Part shown: one piece after another, positions 12,903-25,482 of the stretch | How the letters are laid out: the number at the start of each line of letters is the position of its first letter | Numbering within the stretch: the first letter of the stretch is position 1 | Source of the DNA: Tubulanus polymorphus | Taxonomy: Eukaryota; Nemertea; Palaeonemertea; Tubulaniformes; Tubulanidae | DNA length: 64,000 nucleotides | Assembly: GCF_964204645.1 (NCBI RefSeq) | Contig: NC_134029.1 | Span: 653,501-717,500 of the forward strand | Direction: 5' to 3' | Notes under the pieces: generated by a model | Told to the model about the DNA's origin: nothing | Databases searched by the model: none | The model's input: only the letters and a program-made list of their open reading frames with translations | Program-made: the position numbers and the translations under genes

Positions 12903-13087
12903 GACAGTTTCAAGCTTCTTTGAAAATCAATTGAGAAGAAACGTATAAACGCCAGGAGGTCGGTACGCGGTTCTGTCATAATAATCCGTTGGTTATTACC
13001 ACACCCACACACCACTCACTCGCGTACTGACCTCCTGGCGTTTATTCATTTCTTCTCAATTGATTTTCAAAGAAGGTTCGAACTGTC
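12903..13087. mobile_element. Foldback element with ~67-bp inverted arms
   Basis: The left arm (12903-12969) and right arm (13021-13087) are reverse complements with only a handful of mismatches. A long uninterrupted core contains TGAAAATCAATTGAGAAG. The central loop is about 51 bp and contains CACACC-type sequence. There is no coding content. It could be a MITE-type foldback or a hairpin-forming locus. Confidence 0.8.
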
Positions 13088-16000
13088 GCTTGTAGCATTT
13101 TAGTTCAGCTGCCGATATCAATATCATATATCGAAAAGTCGAGTGTTATGTAGTTGTTGTAAGTGGCTGTAAGTGTGTAGTGACTTTAAGGATTTGAATT
13201 TCATCGAAATCTTACGTCTCGTAAAAGATGATTTGTTACAGTAGACACCTTTCTAGATATTTCTAACCTTCTAGCTGGTACATCACTGGTGATGCTGTTT
13301 ATTCCTCGGGTGTCGAGCGCTTTTTGAACGTTTTTTAGTCCCTTTGTAAAAAAAAACCGAAGCAAATTTCCCCTATAAATATTCGTATGTCTAGAAAATT
13401 ACTGTCAAAATCGAGACAATGATGAATATGGTGGTTGATTTTCCCTGAGGGGAGTTCTCAATGAATTCAACACTCTCTCATATCAGACAACATAGAACTG
13501 AATTTGAAAATAGAAATTCGTAGCCGATCAAATCTGATGTTGTATATCATTATGTATTAGATGCTCAATTTTGAATTTCAATTTAATATATAAATTCTAA
13601 CCAGCTTTTGAGCAACTGGCACCTGCTCAATACTTCGTCAACTTATCTAAACTTTAAACTTGTGGATCTGGATTTAGAGTCAAACCATTTGAAATGATGA
13701 ATTGTGAAACACAGTAGAACTGGGTTTTGGACTACGATTCGTCAAATGTCGTGTTTTCACAAAATGTAAACATCTCATTTGTTAAGTGTGGACGGCGACG
13801 ACAGACCACACTGCGACGACTCTCGTTTTATCCGTAACTTGATCCAAAAAATCCAAACTATTTTCAGTTGATTGATGAAACTTTTCAACGTAAATTATCT
13901 ATCAATCATCATTGTTGTCGTCGCCCCTGGTAACTGGATCCCTTCCCGTCTGTATCTGTCGTCAATATTTAACGGGCTTTATTGTTGACGGATTGAAATG
14001 ATTTAAATTCTAAAATCGTCGAATAGTCTGCGAGTATTCGCGGCACTCTGATCTCAGGTATATGTAGGCTACTGTTTCTACGGATTCGCCTTATCATCTT
14101 GTCTTAGATCATTTAGTTTTTATCGGCGCCAAACAGACCGAAATTTTCAGGCTTCTAAATTTAATAGAAAATACGTAGGCCTAAATCAAGGATATTCTAA
14201 AACTGAAAGTCCGGCCGGGGTATTTCATTATGGCTTCAATCGGGGTTTAGATACAACGAGGGCGATTAAAAAGTTACCCACGCCGGGAAGGAGTATATAA
14301 TAGTCTCGACTGGGTGAGATTTTTATATTTACAATTTTGATGAGTCATAAATTAGATTATATCAATATTTGAAGTTATATATATACGTGAAGGAGAATAT
14401 GGAAATCGTGACGTCATCGACGGTCGATTGTGTTTGGCTTCTACGTAGTCACGTTACAGCACACGACTACAATACGACGCCGACGCAAGTTCACATTCGT
14501 CTTACTGACCGTCAAATTGGCCGTCAAAAACTGTGTTAGCACTCTACTTCAGTTTGTCGATTGCACTTGACAGTCAATTTAGAGGTCATTTTCATGACGA
14601 TATGTGATTTCCCTGTCAGTGTTGGAGACTTGCCATATCAGTTGTTATAGGCCTATAAACAACTAAAGATATTGTGGTTATTTACTTAATTCCGGGTGTC
14701 TATCATGTAAAACTCTGATTCTATTGGTCATCGATGTGGAGGCGTCGTGGATGAGTTATATTGGCCGTCGAATGGCCGTCAACTACTGTGCATTTTTATT
14801 TCAGTTAGCCATTTGCGCTTCGTACTGATCTGAGTATGGTGGGGAACTCTTCACATGTTGACAATTATCGAAGATATAACCCCACAGACACCGCTGGGGT
14901 TAAAGTTGAAGAAATGAATTGTCTGATAGAGATTCGACTTGCCTCAGACGCTCTGTGGTCGTCCAATACCGAAATTCACTTAATTAGCAAATACGACAGG
15001 AAATTATGCGTTTATTTATCAGATTTGTACATTTCAATACACAGATCGTGTGTAGCCCTTGAGTCACGACGTCTAAGGCGTAATCTCATTAGGAGTTTCA
15101 CTTGGTTTGCATTTTATTTACATATTGTCACATCTACAGGCTATTTCTAAACCAGTCTATACTATATCTACCTACCAGTGTTTAGATATTTGATAAATTC
15201 TCGATCATAGTGACTATTTTCTTCTATAGGCCTATAGGTTGTTGAATGAAAACTATCCCGAAGGGCTTTTGATAAAAGAGTTGAAGATATCCCGTTGTCT
15301 CATGAATTAACTATCTAATGTTGTTATTGTATTTTATTTAGGTCGTTTTGCTTCGTTTGGTTTGATCTTCGCACAAACGGCATTCTAAAGTTTGAAATGA
15401 TATCATTTCATTAGATTTAGCTGTAGGGTGGCTCCGGAAAAAGGTGGACGCTTTGGTGCCGTATCGATCTTGTAACTTAGTTTGTTTTTGTTTGTACCCA
15501 AGGCAACCGAGAAAGTTAACTTTTAGGCAGTGGTTCCAAATTCAAATATTTGAAATTGTCGTTTATCAAAATGTGTTATTGCTAGAGTTCTGAAAATCAA
15601 TCTAATGAGATCCCGCGCCACCGGCTATCCCGCCAGATGGCGTAACTAACAACAGGACCAATTCAGTTTCTTTTTCGGTATATTTCAATCTGATGACGCA
15701 TCAGAAGTTGGATCTCTAGATTAGGACTCAGGTTGAACACTCGTCATTCATTGTATTTGAGAAAATTATGGTCGTTATTCATAAATGAATCTTGAGAAGA
15801 AATCCGGCATCGATGTCCGGATGTATACCAAGCGGATCCTCACTTGCCACAAGTGGAATCCTCAGTTGCCACAGTCGACTGCAGATAGCCCTCATTCGCT
15901 CTAACATCTAGACAAACTCTTTGAATTATAACCCGAGATTATTCGGTTATTGATATTTCATTTACAAGTGGTTTATTGAAATTCGGCTCACTGAGTCACG

Positions 16001-17414
16001 GATACTGAATGTGTAACAAATCTATTGTTCCGATTGTTACCTGAAGGTCAGATATACGCGTGTACTGATGGCCTGTGTCATCGACTATTCGACCTTGCAA
16101 TTTATCGGTAATTACTGCTACCATTTGCATGTTATTCGACTGTAGTTGGTGTAGATTTTGATCAATCTAGTTGCGTCTGATGAATAGCCGCTGAAATCAG
16201 TACTAATTGTGCACATATCTGCACTGATTCCACGCGTGGTCATCATCACAATTATGTAACAGGCAAAATCGTATTTTCATGTTCATTACAAACCACTCTG
16301 TTAGACATAACTAAGTTACCCATATCCAAGATATATCAGATACATATACAACACTGACTCATCATAAATATTCTCACTTCATCAACACGAAATTATCGAC
16401 GATAGCAGATATGTATTAGAAAATTAATGTACACCGGGGCCAGTTTTAGATGTGGAAAGTTCCTTCTCATGATCACACAGAACCCTGATTATTTCACTAT
16501 TCGAATGTTCGTGCTGTATTCCACCGTCTCCAATAAACTGTCGTCCGCTTAATTTCATGTATTTCCCAATGTATCAATTAATCGGCTGTGATTTGTAAAA
16601 TAAATCAGATATATACAGGATCTAATGCATCATTTAAATATCATACATATTTGATATAATCAAAAATGGGTTTTATTATCATATTTAAATCCATATCTTA
16701 CCGACTGTGGGCGGATACTTCATTCCTAACGGATATATAGATTTTATCTAAATATACCTTTTGTTACAAATGAATGAAATCAACTGAAACTTATTGAAAG
16801 TGTTATTGAATGATAGAAAAAAGCGACATCTTATTATATTTTATCATATTCCGTTGTTTTGGGTGTAACTTTAAAATGCAGTGCATAATTTTTGATCGAG
16901 TTAGTTGGTTTTGTATGAAGCCCTGTATCAGTTAACGAAACAGTGCGCGCTCCTGACATTTCAGAGATCGATGCTTCGTGCGCTATTTTCATAAGACTAA
17001 CTTGAAAACTTCTCTTTTCAATCATAGTCTTAAAAATAAAGTCAGTAGAGGTTTATACTTTCTCTTGAGTAGCGATTTTTACATAAAATGCATTTTGTTG
17101 GCCTATTGGAAGATAAACGTTGTTCCCGTTCTGGTAACACAGGTTTCCATTATCAGCGAAATCAACTTGATAACTAAGACAAGGTAACCGTCGTATTATC
17201 AAATGCAAAAATGTAGTAAATCTGCGCAGTAGGAAAATTCCGACATGGCTATCGGCCATTAACTACCATGTAAGGGCTTTTTATAGTCGATAAATTCATA
17301 AAAAGTGGATAGATCTACAATAATTGACATGAATCCAGAACAAGTTGGATAAAAGCTCTTGAAACGATGTCATCTGCTTTGTGTACGTAAGAGGTCTAGT
17401 CGCCGAATGATGAA
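13088..17414. other. No supported gene; one diverged ~70-bp duplication
   Basis: Sequence near 14508-14575 recurs in diverged form near 14762-14830: both contain two GGCCGTC-type blocks, then ACTGTG, then TTCAGTT. The 104-codon plus frame at 14836-15150 has no recognisable domain. The rest appears unique. Confidence 0.5.
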
Positions 17415-17456
17415 TTAACGGCCGAATATTTCGAAATTTGAAATATCGGCCGTTAC
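17415..17456. repeat. Short near-perfect hairpin
   Basis: TAACGGCCGAATATTTC is followed after about 7 nt by its near-complement GAAATATCGGCCGTTA, with a one-base indel in the arm. No T-run follows, so it does not look like a terminator. Confidence 0.7.
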
Positions 17457-18527
17457 GATGCGATTCCGTTATACAAACGGATAGTGAAGAAAATATACCA
17501 CTCTAAAGTCCTGCTCTAAAGTGACGGTAAACATTTAGAGAAAAAAACCTGACTACGAAATTCTAGTTAGTCACCTCGTGGCTTCAATCAATAGATATAA
17601 GAGCAATGTTCAGATGAAAGTGGACTAAACGAAGTCCCCGTCACATCAGTATAAATAAGATGAACGCGCGTTAAGATCCTTTTCTTTAAACGATGTATTT
17701 ACCCTAAACCAATGAAGTAACAACTTAGCGCGCGTTGTTTATACTAAAACACAGCGTCAATAGCCGATATTTCGGCGGCGTGTTGATGACGAGCGCTAAC
17801 GACGATTACATCAAAGATACCGTGGTAAAACCGTCACCGTTACCTGCGATCTGATGATGAAAGCGCTGCAGACAACGACCAAATAGCGCCTTCAAAAGAC
17901 ACAACAGGACGGACGAGCGGGGTATTTAGTTTTAGATCATTACCCGAGCTCTTTGTGATGTTAGTCTGGTATTGATAGGTCAGCGGTAAATAACGGTCAG
18001 GTTGACTCAGGCTGTCTGTGTGTGTGTGTTTGAATCTGTGTGTTGTCTGTCAGTCGAGATACGAGAGGAGTAAAAACGAAATATACTTCAGAATAATCTC
18101 CCGGTTCCTGCAGGAGCCGATCGAGCACCCAGTTTACACTTAGATTTATGGACACATAATATTGGATACTGGGCACCTTTTAACTGCCACTGACCACTTG
18201 GCAGGTGTCTGTATAATATCATACACTTGATGAAATGTTGAACTGTTATTCGAGATGTTACTGACAGACGTCTGTTTGTAGAATTGTTTGTTTATAGATT
18301 ATTTAAAAGAAATCCATAAGTGCGCTTTCGGGTGCGATGGCAGTTTGTTCAATTCTTTCTTTACCATTCATCTTTATTTTAGAAAAAAAGTTTGTTCAAT
18401 GATTATACTGCATTCTGTAACACGTGTAATACCGGCATGGATCAGGTATTTCAAATTCACAGATCATCACGCCCCACACAGCTTCTAATGTGCAGATAAT
18501 ACGTATATTGGCCGTCATCCGTGAAAG

Positions 18528-18749
18528 TAAGATAAAATCCCACTATTAACAGATTAAAAGAATTTAAAAACCAGAATTTATTTATTAGATCTAAAATATA
18601 TAAAAGACACGACGTTTCGATCTCACCCTAGAGATCATCGTCAGGTGTGAGATCGAAACGTCGTGTATTTTATATATTTCAGATTGTTCGAATAAATAAA
18701 TTCTGGTTTTTAAATTCTTTTAATCTGTAAATAGTGGGATTTTATCTTA
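18528..18749. mobile_element. Long palindromic element, Penelope-like terminal repeat candidate
   Basis: The two arms are inverted copies of about 100 bp that begin TAAGATAAAATCCCACTAT at each end and meet near 18640. The centre carries GATCTCACCCTAGAGATC, so a small hairpin sits within the large one. The 10-mer ATCCGTGAAA lies directly left of the element (18518-18527) and again at 18787-18796, a possible target duplication if the element runs to 18786. No reverse transcriptase frame is present. The arms contain CGAAACGTCGTGT, discussed in the findings. Confidence 0.7.
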
Positions 18750-19305
18750 TTATCCGTTCACCACGTTTGAGTGTGGTCATCGTTCTATCCGTGAAATTGT
18801 TTCTCAAGGTCGACGTGACGTAACGTCGTATACAACTCGATATTGTAACCGGGAATCTACGGTGGCGTGAAAGGACAGAAGGGATTTCAGATTGTAAATA
18901 CCCCGCGGAGATACCGTAGTAAATGAAATGAAATTATCAACTGTCTTGGGATGTAACCTGATTAACACTGGTTCTTATACAGATACATGCAGCGGGTGTG
19001 TCTCTGATTATTGATTATGAATCAAGTTGACGGAGATTTTATTCAACATATTCTATTTAAACAGCTAAAACCACCATCCCCTGAGGTATCTTCATACACT
19101 CAGCGCCTTCCGGACATCGTAAAATTAAAATATTTCACTAAGTAGCGATGTGTAACGCTTTGTGAACGACAATAGACTTCATAGCAATAATTACTAATAG
19201 CGATCTATACAAAGCAATCAAAATCCTGTTCTACAGTTGCCGCTGTATCCGGACATACCATCTCGGCGTGAGTTTGATTCATTCGTCTTTTAAAGTTAGA
19301 ATTAT

Positions 19306-19427
19306 TTAAGTCTAGCGTAGTTTATTCAACGGTTATCCTAATAGTCATCTTCAGGAATAAAGAATTATTCTTGAAGATGACTACTAGGATAAAGTCGAAA
19401 GGTTGAATAAACTACTAAGCTCAAAGT
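19306..19427. mobile_element. Second palindromic element with related core motif
   Basis: GTAGTTTATTCAAC and then TAGTCATCTTCAGGAAT on the left are mirrored on the right as ATTCTTGAAGATGACTA and GTTGAATAAACTAC. The right arm carries about ten extra bases, including AGTCGAAAG, that the left arm has lost. The loop is only a few bases. It lies 560 bp from the 18.5-kb palindrome and shares with it the order TGAnGATGA, stem, TCGAAA. Confidence 0.65.
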
Positions 19428-19538
19428 AACATTTTCGGACTTTTTTGTTAACATTGTGGGTTTCTGTCTTCAACTCTAAAGTAATAGCGCGTTCTGCAGA
19501 TTGGGTGCGAGAGTTATCATTGGAGGAGTCATCCAGTT

Positions 19539-19552
19539 CCCCCCCCCCCCCC
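19539..19552. repeat. Poly-C run
   Basis: About 14 consecutive C residues. The exact length is prone to sequencing error. Confidence 0.85.
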
Positions 19553-19659
19553 AACTAAACGGACGCGGTGAAGCAACCGGTAAAGCATCATCCTTCGCTT
19601 TTCCTCATTTGAATCATCTACGTATTCATCATCATTCTCTCGACACATACACTAACATC

Positions 19660-19691
19660 ACGTGTATGTATGTATGTATGTATGTATGCAT
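19660..19691. repeat. TATG tetranucleotide microsatellite
   Basis: About seven TATG units, the last changed to CATG. Confidence 0.9.
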
Positions 19692-19826
19692 GTGAATTAT
19701 TCCATGAATCTCTGTCGCAGTAGCAGTAGCCTACTGATCATCTCTTTTATCCGTCTGACGGATTCATGATTAAAATTCTAGCACCGATGACAGGCTATAC
19801 TGACATATCGACATGACTTACCGTCA

Positions 19827-19842
19827 TATATATATATATATG
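19827..19842. repeat. Short TA microsatellite
   Basis: About eight TA units. A second AT-rich run lies near 19921-19940. Confidence 0.8.
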
Positions 19843-21349
19843 ATTTGTGGCTTTTACTGTGTGTGAAGGTCGGACATTGCCTGATGACAAGTAGCACTTA
19901 TTGACGACTCCGTATTGGCTAGATATATATATGTATATATTGATGTTTTTATCGTGTTGATGCGGCGACGGATCCTTAACGTAGATCTGCTCTATTGGAA
20001 GTACTAGATGGGGATATTGAGATTATTCGATTACGTCAACAACCGAACGATCGATAATCTCAACAGCCGTTATAATCTACAAGTATCACTTGATTTCTGT
20101 AACGTATAGTTGTATATAGCATACCGGTAGCAGTCACGTTGGACATCTGTAGCTGGTGAATTGAATATTTTGTCAATGGAATCATAAGAAAGCGCCTTTT
20201 TAGAGGAGAGAGTAACTAGCATGTATGATAGAATAAAGATGGCCGCAAAGCTGATAGCCGCGTAACCGAATCAATGCTTCGCACAACATGCCTTACGTGT
20301 GCCGAGTAGCACTTCGTGTATGTTTGCCTAAAAAGACTTTTTGAGATAAAGAAAAATGCTTCGCCCAAATCTGACTATAATGAAATGTATCTACGGGACT
20401 CATCGGTCGCCAGTCCTGCGCTATCACCAGCGATCACTTACCATTGTTCGGGATTGAATAGCCGCAACGAGCTCATTTAAGGCTATTGAAGAAGGGCTCA
20501 ATTCATAACATTTTTTAGAATTTGATCATTATCGTAGTTTAGTTGAAATCATCTATTTATACGTTTATGAAGATCATTAACCTTCGATTCATGTAAAAAC
20601 TCGAAACTGTTCTCAACGAATCGATCGATTATAAACAGCCAACCTTCCGGGGTAAGTTCTTAGAAATTCCGCTAGAGGCAGGCAGCGCATTGATCCTATT
20701 TTCGTAGGACAATCAATCCTATTTTGCACTTTGATTTTTGCTACTTATTTCTGTTGATTTTCTTTATTTTTCCGATGTATACCATGATTTTTTCCCACAT
20801 ACAATGTACACGTTTATTCCAGTACATTATACGCCTTGGCTACGAATCAATACAAACTAAACAACATAAAAGTCTTTTTTTTGTTTATTTCAAGTTTAAT
20901 ATTACGTATTTCTTGTCGAAACTTTTCCATCGCTGACGGTCAATGTTATAATAGGGAACCTCGGGCTAATAGAGAAACTATTCGAATTACAGTTCGTTTC
21001 GAATTGCGGCATCCACTCGAACTCCGGTTCGCTATATACACACGCACACCACCGAACTACTCCCAATGCGATGTCAACTTTTGAAGTGTCGATGTTTCTA
21101 TATTTGTAAATGCCTACAGTTAGGCGGTTAGATTCTATCAAAGTTTGACGAACTCGCCTGCAGCGATGTTATCGAACTAATAACTTATGTTTTACTTTAA
21201 ACTATAAACGTACATTCGATGTGTACGTGAAAATGCGCTACTGATGAAGCGATCTAAGTTTTCCCAAACAAAGAAACGATTTTTATTCTTTTCAACAAGT
21301 TCCAATTTATCGATGATGCATCTATCTACAAACTATTCCTTAGTTTCTA
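19843..21349. other. No supported feature
   Basis: AT-rich sequence with overlapping short frames at 20724-21084 on the plus strand. I recognise no domain or repeat. Confidence 0.55.
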
Positions 21350-21455
21350 CAGGCCCCTCCAGGTCTAATTTACTGTATTTTGTATTATGCTTTGTACACT
21401 ATGCTGTAAATTAAACTTGAAAAATAAAGTGTTCAAATCAAATCAAATCAAATCA
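21350..21455 (+). mobile_element. 3' end of a non-LTR (LINE-type) retroelement
   Basis: The segment ends TAAACTTGAAAAATAAAGTG and then repeats AAATC four times (about 21435-21454). Short oligomer tails of this kind after a T-rich, AATAAA-containing 3' UTR are typical of 5'-truncated CR1/Jockey/I-type insertions. No reverse transcriptase sequence is attached. The left border is a guess. Confidence 0.5.
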
Positions 21456-21634
21456 TCGTCCTATATGGCAGATGAATAAACAATGTTGATGGTGACCAAA
21501 GAACTGGATGCGAGATACCTGCGAGACACGGGCTGTACGATGTACCTTGTATAACTGCCGAATTTGGCCATGACGTTTTATGCCAGAGATTAAATTGTCT
21601 GGTGATGACTATTCCAATAATCAAGTGTTGACCC

Positions 21635-21790
21635 GCATTTGACAGTATGCGACAGCATGTGACTGTATGCAACAGCATTTGACAGTATGCGATTGCATGT
21701 GACTGTATGCAACAGCATTTGACAGTATGCGATTGCATGTGACTGTATGCAACAGCATTTGACAGTATGCGATAGCATTTGGCTGTAAGA
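21635..21790. repeat. 20-bp minisatellite with 40-bp higher-order unit
   Basis: Nearly eight 20-bp units start at 21635 and recur every 20 bp. Two types alternate, GCATTTGACAGTATGCGAyw and GCATGTGACTGTATGCAACA, giving a 40-bp dimer. The minus-strand frames across it (CCCIQSHAIAY-type repeats) follow from the repeat. Confidence 0.9.
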
Positions 21791-22658
21791 TTTGAAAGTT
21801 TGATTGTATTTAACTATCTTACAACTATCTTATTGCTGCGTAATGCGCATATTGTCTACACAGAATCCTGTAGCTCGACTTTATTGTAATTATGAACTCG
21901 TATAAACTATAAATTCAATTCTATTTCCATCGCGATTTTTATCTATATTTTTAGATCAATATCTCGCGTTTCCCGGTTCGATCAGAAAACACATCAATAA
22001 TCAATTGATCGTGAACGTGATTTGATTTTTAGAGGGTAATCATCGAGAAGAGAAATAACGCGCGGATCTAAAAACAAATCGTAGCGATAGAAAAGCATTT
22101 AAAACACGAGTGAATATTATACAGGAAAGGAAACGCCTGTTGAAATATTCTGTCTTCAATTTAAGGCCACGTGTCACTTTGAATCTTCTGGGTGAATTGA
22201 TTTAGTTCTGCTATTTAATACGACATTACACAACTATTGAAATGCGCCGTTAAATGCATTTCGTTGGAATCCGATCCTACAGCCGTGCGGAGATTAAAAA
22301 TGTTCGTATTTTCTAAAAAGGAATAATATATATCCGTTAATGGGTGAGGTGTGATCAGAATATATGTTTTTTTTTTTTACTTTTATCCTTAATACACTGA
22401 AAATTCATCCGACTTCGAAATGTTAAACATGATACGCCGATGAGTCTTATTGAATTCATACTTTCAACTTAGCGCGCTGTATATACATTCATACATGTAA
22501 ACACATTACAACTATATAATGATCTGATAAAGACATTTTAGATATTTTTTCTATAATGCGTGGCCACCTTACTACGTAGCACAAAAATCGAATTGCGCTT
22601 ATTTCTGTTCGAATTTTATCATGGCTATAACGACATGTTTCTCGAAGATACATTATCT
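21791..22658. other. No supported feature
   Basis: AT-rich, with a 10-nt T run near 22368. No gene or element seen. Confidence 0.6.
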
Positions 22659-22768
22659 ACTGGTGCTGATGTTGCTGCTGCTGCTGCTAGTGTTGGTGCT
22701 GCTGCTTCTGCTAGTGTTGGTGCTGGTGCTGCTGCTTGTGTTGGTGCTGGTGCTGCTGCTAGTGTTGG

Positions 22769-22863
<95 letters not shown>

Positions 22864-22890
22864 GTGTTGGTGCTGGTGTTACTGTTGTTG
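22659..22890. repeat. Long GCT/GGT trinucleotide array
   Basis: Interrupted GCT and GGT triplets grade into an almost pure GCT block of about 90 bp (22770-22860). The plus frame 22560-22925 reads as an alanine/glycine tract, and the overlapping frame as poly-leucine. No flanking domain supports coding, and I regard the frames as by-products. Confidence 0.9.
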
Positions 22891-24878
22891 TAACGGGTGA
22901 AATTCAGGATAGAAAAAACCGCTGACGGCCAAAACCGTTCTCAAATAAACACATCTAAACAAACCTCTTAGGAAAAAAATAAGTGATTCCAAAAAGTCGC
23001 AAGCTTAATTACAAAATCGATACCTCTTCGGGAGCAAATTATTTGAAATAAAATCCAGTTTATTGAGCTATATTGTTTCATCTGGTTGTTTCAAGTATAA
23101 ATTTTTTTTCACATCTCGTGGCGTGGTTTTGTTGACTAAAATTGACAGCTGAAAATGATGCTATGCGCGATATTTTCGTCACTCGTTAGCCTCGGGGTTT
23201 TCTTTGACGGAACTGATTTGAGGTGCGTTCACTTTCTGTCGTTTACTCGCTATATTTGAATACATGAAAACAATAAGGTGTTCATAACGTAATAATCTAT
23301 AGAAAATAACTACTAATCAATACTAGGACCGAGTTTCCAGATGATTTCCACGACACTGTGGATTAGGTTTACGTGGAGTAGAGTTTAATTTCATTGGATG
23401 AAAATACGAAATATGACAAAGTATATAGAATATAGAATGTATGAACATGTATGTCGAGGAAGATCGAACCCTGATTTCGGGATTTGATGGCATCAATGAC
23501 TTCATCTGTTTTTCGGTGTACTTGGGAAAACTCGTGCAATATTCATAGAATCATCGTCTTAAGAATTGGAAATGTAGAAACCGTGTATTAGGTATAAATA
23601 TACAGCGTGAGGGTAACTGAAAAAAGTTTTCAAAGGGAAAATGAAATCTCTTTGATTTCACAGGCGACAAACTACGATTTACATAAAACCCATTTACCCG
23701 CGGAATACGTACGAGCTTTCTGAGTGTTGGTTATTTCGTAAACTACTTTAAGGTCAGAAATCGAGTTTGTTGTCGATATCGACTACAAGAGTCTTTAGTT
23801 GTTTAATCTTTAACGGGAGTCATTGCGTCTCTTACTCGATTTCAAACGATGTCATTAGGAAGTAAGATCCACTGAGTCATTCTACTAAAGCAGTTTCATA
23901 TCCCCCTGTGATATATCAGATTATGGATAGTTTTTAGATTACGTAAGAGGATTCATCTCAAAGTTGATCTCAGATATTCACTCTATTCCCGATAGTTTGG
24001 CCTATACCGTGTGATATATATATTACCGTACCAGGTATATGATATGAGACCAGTTGAACATGTTTTGACTTAACATTCGACTTACGTGTTAAAACATTGA
24101 ACAATTTCTAGAATCCCGTTTAACAGTCAAAGCTTATATACAAGACCAGTCTGAACTCAAATTTGGTTCTATAGCCAATCTAACAGATTAAGATCAATCT
24201 AAACGAAACTTCTATTGCAGACTCAACTCCTATAGCAAATGTAACAAGTTAAGACCGAGCCTGTCGATTAAGATAGTGTACTATATCTGTGAGCTCGGGA
24301 AATGTGTTAATCCGTTCCCCTGAAATAAACCTGTCGAATTCTTCTACTGAAGCCGACCCCAATGTACCGAATCCGCCAGTGTTTTGTATACGGTGTCTAT
24401 AAATACATCATTCATTTATTTTGATTGATAAATCGTCGATTTATAGAATGTTTGAGGTGCGTCTCGTTCGAAGAGATGGATTTTTTTAATGTTTTCTAGA
24501 AGATTCAATTTCACCAACGCGTCGCTTTGACGTGGCGTTTTGTTTTTGTGTCTAATATGATTAGACTGATGGGTATAGTCTGACTCTGTGACAACCAGTC
24601 TAACCATCAACGGCAACCAGTCTTCGATCAATCATTCATAAAAGTGTCTCGTTCACGCTTCATTTTACTCGAAATCTAATATTGTTGACACAAATTGTGC
24701 GTGTACTCGTGGAACACACTATAAACCTGTGAAATCACGCTGAAACCCATCGCCTGACTAGAGACCTTCTCTCTTCTCGGTGTTAAAGCAGCAAATCTGT
24801 CACTATAAGATCCATCAACTTACTTTTCAACAGTCAATCTCATCACGTCTTTCTAGGTATTCGGCTTTGGGTATAATT
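22891..24878. other. No gene; one interspersed-repeat relic
   Basis: About 24130-24275 carries the phrases GACCAGTCT, GGTTCTATAGCCAATCTAAC and GTTAAGACC in the same order as the element at 34415. It is probably a diverged copy. The rest appears unique. Confidence 0.5.
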
Positions 24879-25111
24879 GATCGTTCCTGCTTCTCCCCAG
24901 ATCGTCCCTGCTACTGGTCTCCCCAGATCGTCCCTGCTACTGCCTAGATCGTCCCTGCTACTGCCTATATCGCCCCTGCTACTGCCTAGATCGTCCCTGC
25001 TACTGCCTAGATCGTTCCTGCTACTGCCTAGATCGTTCCTGCTACTGCCTAGATCGTCCCTGCTACTGCCTAGATCGTTCCTGCTACTGCCTAGATCGTC
25101 CCTGCTACTGC
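24879..25111. repeat. 21-bp minisatellite, in frame with an ORF
   Basis: About eleven copies of a 21-bp unit, with core CCTGCTACTGCCTAGATCGT plus one base. The first copies differ more, carrying a CTTCTCCC or GGTCTCCC variant. Because 21 is a multiple of three, a plus frame (24877-25176) stays open and encodes a seven-residue LLLPRSS-type repeat. I see no signal peptide, domain or splice site to support translation. Confidence 0.9.
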
Positions 25112-25417
25112 GGGAATATTATGAATCGAAAAATCAGTCGCTAAAAACCAACTGGAAATTATCGACAATACGATGAAGAGAAATTCCCTAAAGCGACGGT
25201 TATTCGACGGTTGGAATGAGATTGCTTTTTGAAGGGTTTATTATTGAGATGATCGGGTGTCAAAACTGTAGAATATCCTGTTAAACGGAGAGTAGAATAA
25301 CCGCCGGCTAGTAACTTATTAAACGTTCTCTGATAGTTAGTGCGTGTGAGTTGAAATAGAACGTCGTTTTGACTTCCGCTATTTTTCTATATCGAATCTC
25401 AAACACTTCAGACAAGT

Positions 25418-25482
25418 ACCATCATCATCATCATCATCAACATCGTCATCAACATCATCAACATCGCCAGCATCGTCGTCAG
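25418..25482. repeat. ATC-rich microsatellite
   Basis: Eight pure ATC units are followed by impure ATC/AAC/GTC triplets. Confidence 0.85.

Noticed and set aside
22560-22925. Poly-alanine ORF across the GCT array
   Set aside because: The frame is created by the triplet repeat. The short flanks have no domain, and a second frame (poly-leucine) is equally open.
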